Below, piece by piece: positions 10,576 to 21,424 of a stretch of DNA of 64,000 bases. Numbering within the stretch: position 1 is the first letter of the stretch; each line of letters begins with the position of its first letter. Under the pieces are notes generated by a model. That model saw nothing but the letters and a program-made list of their open reading frames with translations, was not told the DNA's origin and ran no database searches. This DNA is from Monocercomonoides exilis (lineage: Eukaryota > Preaxostyla > Oxymonadida > Polymastigidae): NCBI GenBank assembly GCA_001643675.2, contig LSRY02000014.1, forward strand, positions 312,501 through 376,500. The letters are read 5' to 3'. The translations under genes were made by a program, and so were the position numbers.

Positions 10576-10654
10576 AATGCAGAGCTCACTCCCTTAATAA
10601 AGAGGTGTTGTAGATAACGGTTTTTCTCTAGAATTAAGGTACTTTGTACTTTAA
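10562..10654 (-). repeat. DIRS element A, terminal inverted repeat (element 5' end)
   Basis: Inverted partner of the left terminus. Its outer extension (10616-10654) differs from that of the other end and is copied in inverted form in the ICR. The Gag start codon at 10575 lies inside this repeat, so the terminus probably also carries the promoter and 5' leader. Confidence 0.95.
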
Positions 10655-10974
10655 ATTAGAATCATTTCTGTAAGAAAGAGCTTTATCCATTTTTCTCATC
10701 TTATTTAAAAAATTTCAAAAAATTTTTAATATTGAAATATCACTCAATAGTGTTTTTATGAGGAATAATATTTCTATTTATTAAAAAAATCTGAAACAAA
10801 CAACTACAAATTCCTTTTTGTTTTTGCTGTTCAATAATTTTTGATTTTATTTCAAAATTTGATGAGTTTGAAAAAAAAAAAAAAATGATAAACATCCGTG
10901 GACCAAAAACAAATACCAGTTATTTAATTGGTCTTTAAAATTTTTTGGAAATGAATTATATAATATTTTTTTTC
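10655..10974. other. Spacer between DIRS element A and VPS54
   Basis: 320 bp of AT-rich DNA, the right insertion flank and probably the VPS54 promoter. It contains an A13-14 run near 10870. Nothing else is recognisable. Confidence 0.5.
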
Positions 10975-13900
10975 ATGTTTTCTTTCGCTGATTCAGAAGC
11001 AGAAGATGATCAACTTCACATTCCTTCTGTATGCACATTAACTAATGCATTATTTACGCTTCTTCTATAATTTGCATGGACTAATTTTAAAATGCTGAAC
11101 AAATGTGTTCAGGCTTTTTTCAGAGCTGATTTTGACCTGACGAAAGAAAGAGATTTTGCCTCTGTTTTATCATTGTCACCATCATATTCTTTAGAGGGGA
11201 GCTCAATTGTTTCAGAAAAGGTGTGCAGTGTCTGTGTATTATTTATTTTAGGTTTTAATTTCGTTTCCATATAACTTTGTCTGTTCGTTTAATTACGTGT
11301 AATAAGCTTTTGAATTATATTGATCAGATTGAAGTGAGTATTGTGAAAACTCTTTCGAAGCGGAAAGAGTTTTATTTGTCAACAATGGACAATTTTTCTG
11401 TGTTAGAAGCAGAAATTGCCTCGACAATAAGTTCTCTCTCAACATTTAGGTTGCCTATGATTAATAAACGATTAAAACACGCATTTTCCGTTTCATTTTG
11501 TTTATTAATTTTATGAAAAGACAAACTTTGAAAAAAGCAGATGCTGAACTTTTTCAGGGCGGGATTGACATTGCAAAGTTGCACAAGAGAAAGGCACACA
11601 TGCAACAACTAACTGAAGTGGTTTGACATGCTATTTGATATTTCTCTCCAACTTTTACAAATTTTCTTTTCTTTTCTTTTTCTTTGTTCGTCTCTTTTTT
11701 TCGATTGAAATAGATGTCTCATATGCTGATAGTTAAGAATTCGGTTTATCAAATCGAGAAAAAAAGGCAAGAGGGAGATTACATATCGTTTGCTGATTGG
11801 CATTTTTATTTGTGTTTTTTTTTTCAAGCAGTGTACGTGATTACTAACAACATTCTGTTTAGAGTTATTCATCTTGCAGAATCAACGCGAGATATGATTC
11901 AAGCTGAACTGTTTTCGTGCAATCAGCTTCGTTCAATAACAACAAAAATCGACAAAATTTTGGATGAAATCAGTTCAAATCTTAAGCAGAAAGTTATCTC
12001 AGCATCATTACCTCTGTTTATTCCCTCCGATTTCCGGATTTCTTTTGTGAATCTTCCAACTTTCTTCTTTTCTTCTGAAATGTTTTTTGCTTCTGTCGCC
12101 GAACTGAGGGCAAGAGGTGTCGGAAGTGCGAGCACAGGCGCTGCTTCTGCAACTGTCACGTCAAACGCGTCTTCTTCTTCTTCTCTTCTTTCGCCTCTTT
12201 CAATTTCTTCGCTTCATCTGCCGTCGTCTTTGCCTTCTTCTTCCTCATTCTCTTCCTCCTCTTCTTCTTCGTTCCAACGGGCAGATGCTCTTTCGTCATC
12301 TGCTTCAGCTCAGCTGGCATTGTCTTCACAGCAGATTGTCACAGATGACACTTTGTCTTCCATCATTTCTCTTCTTGTTCAGTTTGCTCCTTCCTCTTCC
12401 TCTTCCTCTTCTTCTTCTTCTTCTTCATCCTCTTCTTCTCCTCTGCCAGTCTTCGTTTCTCAGCTGTTTTCGATGGATGCTCTTCGTCTTTTCCTCACTT
12501 CATTCATTCGCCTTCTTCCAAACACAGATTTTTCTGCAGCGTTCCACAAGTCTGCCTCGCAAGTCGTCAAACAGGACATGACGATGCTGCTGATTGAGGA
12601 GTACAGCTCCTTTCTTCAGGCACACCCGCACTTCAAAGAAGAAATGGAGATGAAGAAGAAGATCGAGGCAGACCAGGCGCGGATGCTGGCTGCGTTGGGG
12701 ACTGCTTCTCCGTCTGGAACACCTTCTGCCTCACAAACATCGCTTTCTGCAAACTCCATTCTGAATGCTTCTTCGCCAACATCCTCTTCTTCTGCTACCA
12801 CTTCGCCTTCTTCTTCTGCTCTTTCTCCTTCTCCTTCTTTTTCGTCTGATGCTTCGTCTTCTGCCGATCGCTACGGCTCGATTTCTTCCACTTCATTGCC
12901 ACGTCACTCAGCACAAGCATCTCTTTCCTCCTCTTCTTCTTCTTCCACTTCCTCTTCAGCAGCTGCAAGCAGCTTGGCTTCTTCGCAGCATTCATCTCAG
13001 AGAGGAAGAGCCAACTCTTCTGCTTTGTCATCATCATCATCTTCTTCTTCTTCTTCTCTTCCCTCTTCTTCTCCTTTTGCAGCTGTTTCTGCTTCGACTG
13101 TCTCGACAGACAGAGTCATCAACAGAGAGCGTTCTTCGTCTCCATCTCTTCGCAACCACTCAAACACAGCCACACCTTCTTCACCTGCTTCTCTTTCATC
13201 ATCATCATCATCATCATCATCTTCCTCTTCTTCCTCTTCCTCTTTGCCTTATTCAACCTCTTCTTCGTCTTCTTCTTCGTCTCCTCCTTCAAACAACGAT
13301 GTGAAGAAGATGATTTCTGCGATGAATTCATCAGAATTCCAGCAGTTTCTGTCGAAAGTGAGTCGCATTTTTATCAATCGGATGACTTTGCTTGTCTTCT
13401 TCGGGAAGCTTGTGAAGGCAGCAGCAGAAGAAGAAGTGATCCGGCGGCTGCTGATTGCGTATGAGAAGAGAAGGAAAGAGATCAGAGAAGAAGAAGAAGA
13501 GAAGATGGAGAGAGAGCGGAAGGAGAGAGAAGAGAAAGAGGAGCTGCGGCTGGCCAATGAGGAGATGCTGAAGATGGAAGGGATGGAGAAGGGGAGAATG
13601 GAGGAAAGAGAAAGAGAAAGAGAAAGAAGCAGAAGAGGAGAGGGAAAGGAAAAGAAGAGCTTCTTTGATGATGCCAATGAGGAAGATGAATATATCAGCA
13701 GAAGAGAAAGAAAAGATTTGGAGAAAACAGCAAAAAGAGAGAAAGAAGATGGGAAGAAGAAAGCGTCAACATCTGGATCGAAAGAAAACACTGAAAAACG
13801 CTCTTTTTTGGAGTCCTTTAAAGAGAGGATGAAGGGATTCTCTAACTCCTCCTCATCAGCCTCAGCTTCGTTCTCGTCTTCTTCATTTGGTGCTTCAAAC

Positions 13901-16862
13901 TCACTTGAACTTTCTTCTTCTTCTTCTTCTTCTCTTTCCTCTTCCTCCTCTTCCTCTTCCATCAACACTTCAGACTCACCTAACAAAGAAAAGCAGAAAT
14001 TGCAGTCAAACGCCCATTCCCGTCCAAAAGCGACCGCATCGTCTTCTCCTTCTTCAAACAGGCGTCTTTCCGCGTCTGCGCCGTCTTCGCTGGAGCAGCT
14101 GCATTCATCTCTTGTCAGTCTCCACTCGTTCCTGATTGCGCTGTCGTCTTCGATCTTGTCGCTGTTTGCTCTCATCAAAGACCGCATCAACACAGTCATT
14201 TCAGCGCGGGAGCCGTATTTCAAAGAGAAGAGGCACGTGAACGAAAGCGGGTTGGCGTCGCTGATTCAGATAGCGCGGTCTGTGCGGATCTTTGAGCGGG
14301 CAGAGAAGAGCGGAAGGGAAGAGATGGAGGAGGTGGAGAAGGGGGTGATGGGGATATACCAGATGACAAGGATGTTTGTGGAGAAGTGGGGCAAAAAGGA
14401 AAACGAGGAAAAGAAAGTCGACTTTGAGAAGACTGATGCTGATGCTGATGCTGATGAGAAGAAGGAAGAGAAGGAAGAGAAGGAAGAGAAGGAAGAAATG
14501 AGCAGAAAATTGGCTGATGACTCGTCTGCTTCCTCTTCTTTGACAGACACTTCTTTGTCTTCAGCTCAGTCATCGTCTTGTCCTTCGTCTTATCTTGTGT
14601 CACTTGTTACTCTTCTTCACTCTTCATTCACTTCAATCTTTCCTCAGCTGTCCTCAATTCGCCAGTCCACTTTTTCCTCATCATCGTCCTATTCATCATC
14701 ATCTCTCCTTTCTTCTTCGCCTTCTCCTTCTTCGCTGCCTTCGCCAACTGCTTCTTCGTCTTCTTCTTCGAATTCTTCCCTTTTTGCCCATCTTCACTCT
14801 GTTGTCACCAACTTCCTGACTGTTATGCATCAGATGCAGCTGAAGGCGCTGACGGAGGCCTTTCGCGAGGACAGATGGGTTCAAGCAGAGGAAATCGAAG
14901 AGGAGACGCAAGAGATGATAAGAGAGATTGTGAAGAATGGAAGAAGCAGCAGCGAAAAGAAGAAGAAGAAGAAGAATAAGAGCAAAAAGAGCAAAGAGAA
15001 GGAGAAGAAAAAGAAGAAGGCAGAAAAAGAAGGAGAAGAAGGAGAGCAACACACAGAAGAAAAAGTACATGATGAGAACGACGATGAGGACGAAGAACAA
15101 GATGAAGACGACGAAGACATTGGTGACGAGTTTTTGGAGTGGCTGAATTCAGGGGAGGCAAAACAGACAGCTGCACCAGCATCTTCATTGGCAAGAGCAT
15201 CAGAATCGCCATCTTTGCCTATGAATTCTTCTCCTTCTTCGTCTTCTCTCACAAAAAAGAGTGTTCGCAGCAAGCTGCTTTTGATTTCTGGAGTGCCATT
15301 TTGTGTCTTCCAGTGGATGCAACAGTTCATCTCATTCGTTTTCATCAATTTGGGAGGACTGGGCTTGTCTTCCTCGTCAGACTCAGCAGCTCTTCCCTCT
15401 GCTGTTTCATCTGCATCGTCTTCTTCTTTTCTGCTGCTTCTTCTTTCGCACATCACAGATTTATTTCTGCTCTCAAACAATCTTCTGCGGCAGGCGATTC
15501 TTCAGGCGCAGATCACTTCACTCGACAAAAGCATCAAACTTGTGTCGACCAGCCACATTGCCATTGCCCACCAGTGTGTCAGTGCAATGAAGATGCTTTT
15601 GCCTTATGTGAGAGTGATTGTGAGGGCAGAATGGCTGAGAGAGAAAAAGAAGGAAAGAGCTCGAAAGACGCAAAAGAGTTCATTGGTGAATAAAAAAGAT
15701 GAGAAAGAGAAAGAGAAAGAGAAAGAAAAGGAGAAAGAAAAGTTGCTGTTCAAGTCATTTGATTCACTGGAGGAGCAGTTGACGAGCCATGCAAATGAAT
15801 TGGAGGAAAAAATCATATTCATCGCTGGAGAGGCTGTGAGACAGCAAATCGTTCAACTAAATGTTTGCAAAGACGATAATGTGATGAATTGAACGATTGA
15901 ATATTTTTATATTTTATTTTTGCTTTTGTTTATTATTCAACTTTTGCTGTGCTTTTGATTCTAATTGTCTCTATTGATTTCTATTGTTATTTCTCGATAT
16001 GTTAAATCGACTAAACAGCTATCGTCTTTATTTCCTGCCTCTTCGAATCGTTTGCTTCCGATTTCAATTGCTCCATCCTCTTCTTCTTCCGCTGCATCAT
16101 CTGCGAATGGAACAACATATCCTGTTGCTCCACCAGAATCAATGGTGATTGCCGTTCAGCGACTGACTGATTTATCCCGCTCGTTGAATGTGATATTGCC
16201 AAAAGATCTGAAAAAGGTATTGACGAAACAGCAAACAACATTCTTTGATTTCAGAATTTTTAATTGTTTCTTTCTTTTCTTTTCTTTTCTTTTTTTTAAA
16301 AATTTTCAAATCATTAATTTTTCAAAACCTCTTCTTTATACTGTTTCTTTCCAATGCTATTATTTATCAGAGCATAATGCATAAATCCACCATTCGAGCA
16401 CTTGAAATTATAACCGAAACAATGCAAAGACAGATTAGTTCAATAAATACTCAACAAAAAAAATCTGCACAAAAATTGTATGAACTGTACTTCATTGCTT
16501 TCGATTTAATTTTTAAAAATTTCCCTTTTTTAAAAAATTCATGCTATTAATGATAGTTTGTCTGATTGCATAGACTATCTGCACATTGCTCTGCAACAAC
16601 ACATGAAGGACGATGATAAAAGGGATGTGAAGAAGGAATTAACAAAAGCATTTTTGTCACAACCAATAGTATAATGTTGAAGCATGTTCAGAAAATTCGG
16701 ATATTGCCACTCAAAATAATAAGGAACTCATGAAGAAAAAAATTTCTGGTATCTATTCGTTTTTCTTGGACCACTTTTGATAAATTGAATCCTTGATTCT
16801 CAGCATTTCCCCGAACTTACAACAACATGTTTCAGAACTTTTTATCAACAACTTTTCCATGA
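10975..16862 (+). CDS. VPS54: VPS54-like GARP tethering subunit with giant Ser-rich insertions
   Basis: Exons, each join in phase: 10975-11028, 11113-11220, 11328-11449, 11521-11620, 11714-11787, 11863-15880, 16019-16216, 16371-16477, 16557-16626, 16670-16748 and 16804-16862; about 1,662 aa. The N-terminal part matches VPS54 in order: IPS-AFFRADFDL, KTLSKRKEFYLSTMD, DAELFQGGIDIAKLH and ISVIHLAESTRDMIQAEL. The C-terminal part (LVSTSHIAIAHQC, LEEKIIFIAGEAVRQQI, RLTDLSRSLNVILPKD) matches the VPS54 C-terminal domain. VPS54 works with VPS51-53 to tether endosome-derived vesicles at the trans-Golgi. Between these domains lie roughly 1,000 residues of poly-Ser, Lys/Glu and acidic tracts. The last exons are uncertain: reading through the donor at 16627 instead gives a stop at 16672-16674. 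Confidence 0.8.
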
Positions 16863-17122
16863 TTATTAATGCCAAATTTATTTGTTTTGAACTGCTTTCC
16901 ATAAAGAAATGTGCTGTTTTTCAGTAAATCAGAAACTGATGAGCTCCGATTTTTCTTTTGTTTTCGATGATGGATTAAATGACATGGGATAAGATATTTT
17001 TTTTGAGTCTCATCAGCCAAGTGGATTGTGAAATCCATCGAAAAATCAATGTGCATTCAAAAACTGACAAGGAGAAACTTATTGATCAAAGCGCAAGCAC
17101 TTTGATTTAAAAGAAAACATTC
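16863..17122. other. Short spacer between VPS54 and element B
   Basis: AT-rich 3' flank of VPS54 and left insertion flank of element B. Nothing is recognisable. Confidence 0.5.
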
Positions 17123-17154
17123 TCTCACTTCCTTCTCTTCTATTTACGAGAGAG
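17123..17154 (+). repeat. Element B left terminal inverted repeat
   Basis: Exact 32-bp reverse complement of 21425-21456. Sequence similarity stops abruptly on both sides of the repeat, which fixes the element ends. Confidence 0.93.
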
Positions 17155-17195
17155 AGATCATCACTTAAGGGTCAGTCACGATCACTGATCTAAAA

Positions 17196-18035
17196 ATGAT
17201 GATCCCTAACAATCCTCTGGGAACAGGACTTGCGGCCGAACCGAGCGCAGCTGCGCTGCCTGGTGGTCCAACAAGCGGGTTTCCGACATTTCCCGGACCC
17301 TTTTCCGCTTCCCAACCTTCTTCTATTTCATCCTCACTCTCCCCACCTTCTACCACCCTTGGCGAAGAAAAAGAAGAAGAAATTACACTGGAAAATTCGT
17401 TTCTTAAAATATTTGGTAGAGCACCGGAATTATCGTTATATGATCTTCCATTACCGGAACAGGAGATAAATGACTTGGTTGCTTCGTTGAAGACAGAAGA
17501 CTTATCCCCTTTCCTCCCTAATGCGCCTCCACCTTTTGTAAGGACTACCAGTCCGTACAAAGACGCCTTAGATCAAGCAGGAGAAAGATGTGAGACGTTT
17601 CTTTACCCCGCAATGAAACTTATTTTATTTGCCCATACGAAAACAAAAGATGATGAAGCTCAGAGTGCCGTAGCGCAAGCATGTTTACTGCTTGCACAAG
17701 CCTTGAAAGAAGCCAGAAACGCTCGCATCCAAGCGAGATTTGGATTTACCGAAGCAGCGAGAATGAAAGAGGATTCAGCATCACCGCTCCTAACGAAAAG
17801 GCAAAGTGATTTATTGGAAGAGGTCAGGAAAACCTCACAATCAACAGCGAAAAGATGGACTTCGTTCTCATTTAATTCCAAATCCTTTGGCAAAAGCAGA
17901 TATGGAAAACATGAAAGCTACCAACGCCCTCGGTTTTTTCGTTCGGGTCCCCGGTCGTGGGCAGGGAGAAAAACCTCAAATACATACCGCAGAAGTCCTT
18001 CTCAAACGCGATCCAGGGGAACGGGAACCAACTAA
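17196..18035 (+). CDS. Gag-like protein of element B
   Basis: A 279-aa frame starting 41 bp inside the left terminus. It has a Pro/Ser-rich N-terminus, a helical middle and a basic Ser/Arg C-terminus. Homology with the Gag of element A centres on ARNARIQARFGF and SPLLT. The RT frame overlaps its end by 121 nt in the -1 frame, and a run of six T (17934-17939) lies inside the overlap, as in element A. It is inferred to be the structural protein from position and homology between the two elements. Confidence 0.83.
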   Translation: MMIPNNPLGTGLAAEPSAAALPGGPTSGFPTFPGPFSASQPSSISSSLSPPSTTLGEEKEEEITLENSFLKIFGRAPELSLYDLPLPEQEINDLVASLKTEDLSPFLPNAPPPFVRTTSPYKDALDQAGERCETFLYPAMKLILFAHTKTKDDEAQSAVAQACLLLAQALKEARNARIQARFGFTEAARMKEDSASPLLTKRQSDLLEEVRKTSQSTAKRWTSFSFNSKSFGKSRYGKHESYQRPRFFRSGPRSWAGRKTSNTYRRSPSQTRSRGTGTN

Positions 18036-19878
18036 GCCAGTCACCTTCAATTGTTGGAGGAAGAACGGAATATTTTCGAGAAGCGTGGAGAATGATAGAT
18101 GGAGAGAAGTTGGTAAAAAGAGGCGTCATTCCAATTTGGAAAAACAGGATAGCCAGGGAGAAATTACTAAACTCAAAAATGGAAACATACAGCCCCCATC
18201 AATCAGGGGAAGCAACCAAAGCGATGGCAAAGCTGATCCAGAATCAGCTCGAAACGAACATAATACAAAAAATACAGAAAAGAAAGGTGAAACATTTAAA
18301 TCCAGTGTTTGTGATAAAGAAAAAACAAGGGGGATGGAGACAAATTATCGATTGCAGAGCGTTGAACAATGCAACGAAGTCAATCCATTTCAAACTGGAG
18401 GATTACAGGTCACTAGAACGAATTATAACAAGAGGAGATTATGCAACAACTTTAGACCTAAGCCAGGCCTACTATTTAGTGAAAGTGGACGACAACTTCA
18501 AGCCGTTTCTTGCGTTCGAATTCAACGAAAATTACTACTGTTTCAACGGAATGCCATTTGGATACAAAGATTCTCCAAGAATCTTTACAAAAATCATGAG
18601 GAAGGTGATACAATTCATCCGGGAGCAATGGAACGTAAGAGCAATCGCGTACCTCGACGATATTATTCTTCTTCACCAAGACCAAAAGAAATTAAAATGG
18701 ATAACTCAGAAAGTCGTTTCTCTTTTCGAAAGCCTTGGTCTTCTGGTAAACACAGAAAAGAGTCATTTGATTCCCTCACAAACTTTCACCTATTTGGGTT
18801 TCGAGTGGAACACGCACCAGTTCAATGTAGCTCTGGAAATGATGAGAACGAAAGAACTTATAAAGGAATGTACCAGATGGAGGAGGAGGTCCCTCAGAGC
18901 GAAAGAAGTGAGAGTAAGAGACCTTGCAGCGTTCATTGGAAAGCTGAACGCTACAAGGTTCGTGGTTCGAGAAGCTTCTCTGTTTCTCTCAGATCTTTAT
19001 CGCACTTTAAACAAAATGGTTTCGATGGTGGGATGGAGAGGGAAGATGAGGATCAACCAGTCCATTCTCCCCAATCTAACCAAATGGATATCGAGGTTGA
19101 AAACCAACACGCCAAGACAACTATGCCCACTCTTTCTTCCAGATGCAACACTTACGACGGATGCTTCCAGAAAAGCTGTTGGAGCTTATTTAAGAATCGG
19201 AAACAGTATTTTGGATTTTCATCGCAGACTCCCCTATTGGCAACGAAATCAAAGTTCAAACTATCGGGAGATGTTCGCAATTTTGTCAGCTCTAACTCAC
19301 TTCTCCCCAATTCTGTTATCCAATCGCATCCACAAACTACTTATCAGATCGGACAACTCAACATCGGTGTTCAACCTGAACAGGTGGCGGGCAGGAGCGA
19401 ATTTGAGAAGACTCCTATTGAAGATTTGGAAACAAACGCACACGATGCAGATTCAAGTGAAAGCGCAACACATCCCCGGTCAAAGAAACGAAAGGGCCGA
19501 TTCTCTTTCCAGGCTAGAAAGGGGAGGCGACTATCAGATAAAGCAAGAATCCTACAAGGAGCTTGTAACGAAGATGAGATTGAACATAACGTTGGACGCT
19601 TTCGCCACAAAACAAAACAAGAAAGTGAGCAGATGGTGCGGGCCAGGAAGCCCGATAAACGAAGACGGTCTGCAGCAGCCTTGGCGAGGAGAGACAGTTC
19701 TTGCTCATCCTCCAATTCCTCTCATTCTTCCGACAATCAGGAAAATGATTCTCGAACGAGCTCGAGGTCTTCTCCTTCTTCCCGATTGGAAGGGACAAAT
19801 ATGGGAGCCGTTGTTGAAAAGAACGACCCATATAGAATGGATGTGGAAGAGCCAGAGCGAACTTCTTACCCCGGGACC
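17806..19878 (+). other. Open -1 frame overlapping RT-RNase H, leading into recombinase
   Basis: The recombinase frame stays open upstream across the whole RT-RNase H gene, about 690 codons without a stop. Element A shows the same on its minus strand (9827-8256, up to the indel). The translated product is Arg/Ser/Lys-rich and looks like a shifted reading of RT, so it may not be a functional protein. Long RT/recombinase overlaps are a known feature of Dictyostelium DIRS-1. Confidence 0.5.
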
Positions 19879-19945
19879 ATGGATGAAGAGGATGGATGCT
19901 TGCCTGCCACCAGGGAAGCTTCGAGTTGTACTGATGAATCCTTAG
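17915..19945 (+). CDS. Reverse transcriptase-RNase H of element B
   Basis: One intact frame without an ATG at its head. RT motifs: GWRQIIDCRALNNATK, DLSQAYYLVKV, GMPFGYKDSPRIF and AIAYLDDIILL. RNase H: LTTDASRKAVGAY, NYREMFAI, IRSDNST and RADSLSR, so the D-E-D-D set is complete. The C-terminal DIRS domain follows (GPGSPINEDG, HPPIPLILP, WKGQIWEPLL). It is the intact reference against which the break in element A can be placed. Translation is probably by -1 frameshifting or coupling from Gag. It overlaps the recombinase start by 67 nt. Confidence 0.9.
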   Translation, partial: KLPTPSVFSFGSPVVGREKNLKYIPQKSFSNAIQGNGNQLSQSPSIVGGRTEYFREAWRMIDGEKLVKRGVIPIWKNRIAREKLLNSKMETYSPHQSGEATKAMAKLIQNQLETNIIQKIQKRKVKHLNPVFVIKKKQGGWRQIIDCRALNNATKSIHFKLEDYRSLERIITRGDYATTLDLSQAYYLVKVDDNFKPFLAFEFNENYYCFNGMPFGYKDSPRIFTKIMRKVIQFIREQWNVRAIAYLDDIILLHQDQKKLKWITQKVVSLFESLGLLVNTEKSHLIPSQTFTYLGFEWNTHQFNVALEMMRTKELIKECTRWRRRSLRAKEVRVRDLAAFIGKLNATRFVVREASLFLSDLYRTLNKMVSMVGWRGKMRINQSILPNLTKWISRLKTNTPRQLCPLFLPDATLTTDASRKAVGAYLRIGNSILDFHRRLPYWQRNQSSNYREMFAILSALTHFSPILLSNRIHKLLIRSDNSTSVFNLNRWRAGANLRRLLLKIWKQTHTMQIQVKAQHIPGQRNERADSLSRLERGGDYQIKQESYKELVTKMRLNITLDAFATKQNKKVSRWCGPGSPINEDGLQQPWRGETVLAHPPIPLILPTIRKMILERARGLLLLPDWKGQIWEPLLKRTTHIEWMWKSQSELLTPGPWMKRMDACLPPGKLRVVLMNP

Positions 19946-21375
19946 CGATCAATGGAGAACACTGGTTCAAAGGAGTTTTGCAAACAAGAGGATTTCCAAT
20001 GGATATATGTGATCTGTGCAAATCCAGTCTTTCGCCTTCGACGTGGCATGGGTACTTACTCAGTTATGCTCATTTCGGAGACCAGTGGACAAACTGCGGC
20101 TATGGTCTTTCTGTTGGAGATTGGTTCAATTGGGTCGTTAGATGTGCCGATGTTTTCCTTAAGCTTTTCAACAAGGGGCTGAAGGAGCAATCCCTTTGTA
20201 AAATACGAGCTGCCATCTCTCTCATTTCTCAATTATTATTCGAGAGAAGTTTGGGAGATTACCCGCTTATGAAGCTTCTCTTCCGATCATTTAAAAGATT
20301 GGAAAGGAGGAAGAAGAAAAATAAGCCTGATATATGGAACCCCAAAATACTTCTTGATTATATATCGGGGCTAGGCGAGAACGCGAACTTATCCTTCACT
20401 ACTCTCACGAAGAAAACAATTTGTCTTTGCATGCTATTCTCCGCCTGCCGGTTCACCGAGCTCGAGCGGATCAGTCTGAAAACATTCTGCAGTGAGAGAA
20501 GATTCAATTGCATTGGATACTTCGCTGAAAACAGGACCCGAAAGAACAGACATTATAATACCGTTTCTCACAGATACTCCTTCAATATGTCCTGCCTCAG
20601 CAGTGTGTGAATTGTGGTCCAGAATAAGCAAACTTCAAGACAACCCTGACCACTTGTTTATTAACGATCGCACAAAGATTCCACTTTCCGCAAGAGTGCT
20701 GAGAAAACTTGTTGCAAATCTCCTTCACGAGACAGGTATACCGAATTATTTTGGTCCTTACTCGATAAAGCATGCTTCAATATCTGCATTGACAATGGCT
20801 GGACTACCAATAGCGCAAGTGGCAAAGTTCGCAAGGCTGTCTCCACGAAGCGATACCATTATTAATTACTATTTTCAAAAGATATCGCCACATCCTGTGC
20901 GAAAGTGATTGCAGATCAAGCGGCTATTAATGCAACTTCCTCCCAGACCCAGTCATCACCTTTAAGTCTGCAAACCCTTCGCAAACCAAAAATTACCTTT
21001 GATGACAATTCAAGTTCAGAAGATATTGAGGACTCTTCGTCAACTGACGAAGAGCAAGATGAGGAGGACTACAGTCTGAACTCAAAGTCTGACAACATCG
21101 AGAGCGAAAAAGGAATCAGGATCAGGTTGGAAAAACCTAATCTGCAATATGACAACAAAAGCCAAACGATCTACAACGACGAAGAAGAACCATCAAAGCC
21201 AGACTACGTGGAGGAGCCAGACGAGAACAGTCATAAAGAGTATGAAAGAAGGAATTTTCGTGAGAAAAGACTAGTTGGAGAAGTTGTCCAGAAGAAAACA
21301 ATTGAGATAACAATTAAAACCAGAGCGCAAGCCAAACGTGAGCAACTCGAACAATTGCTGAGGGATGACAAATAA
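19879..21375 (+). CDS. Tyrosine recombinase of element B (two compensating frame changes)
   Basis: Starts at an ATG in the -1 frame relative to RT. The first part (SLSPSTWHGYLLSYAHF to ACRFTELERISLK) is in one frame. At about 20480-20483 the homologous sequence continues one base later (DIIIPFL, YSIKHASISAL, IINYY). At about 20870 it returns to the first frame (FSKDIATSCAKVIADQAA) and runs through an acidic tail to a stop at 21373-21375. Comparison with element A shows both breaks. The catalytic blocks CRFTELE, KHAS and NYY are present; the Arg after the His is again replaced by Ile. Either a dead gene, two sequencing errors in A/T runs, or recoding. Confidence 0.8.
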
Positions 21376-21424
21376 GAGGTCAATCAAATAATAACAACAG
21401 CAGAGTATTCTCCCAATTATGGAA

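Larger units (their letters stand above)
5834..10654 (-). mobile_element. DIRS-type tyrosine-recombinase retrotransposon, element A
   Basis: A 4,821-bp element on the minus strand with all DIRS hallmarks: inverted terminal repeats, an internal complementary region (ICR) near its 3' end, a Gag-like frame, RT-RNase H with YLDD, and a tyrosine recombinase in place of an integrase. The ends are fixed by the ICR, which contains the fused outer ends of both termini. The fusion reads GTACTTTAA joined to TTCGCGG, placing the boundaries at 5834 and 10654. No target-site duplication is seen, as expected for this class. The element is visibly richer in GC than its flanks. Gag, RT and recombinase lie in three successive -1 frames. 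A single extra base in a C run at 8313-8317 breaks the RT-RNase H frame, so this copy is probably not autonomous unless the base is a sequencing error. Confidence 0.93.

Noticed and set aside
12380-13290. Glu/Asp- and Leu-rich frames across the VPS54 Ser-rich exon
   Set aside because: Shadows of poly-Ser codons; the sense frame is supported by flanking conserved VPS54 domains.
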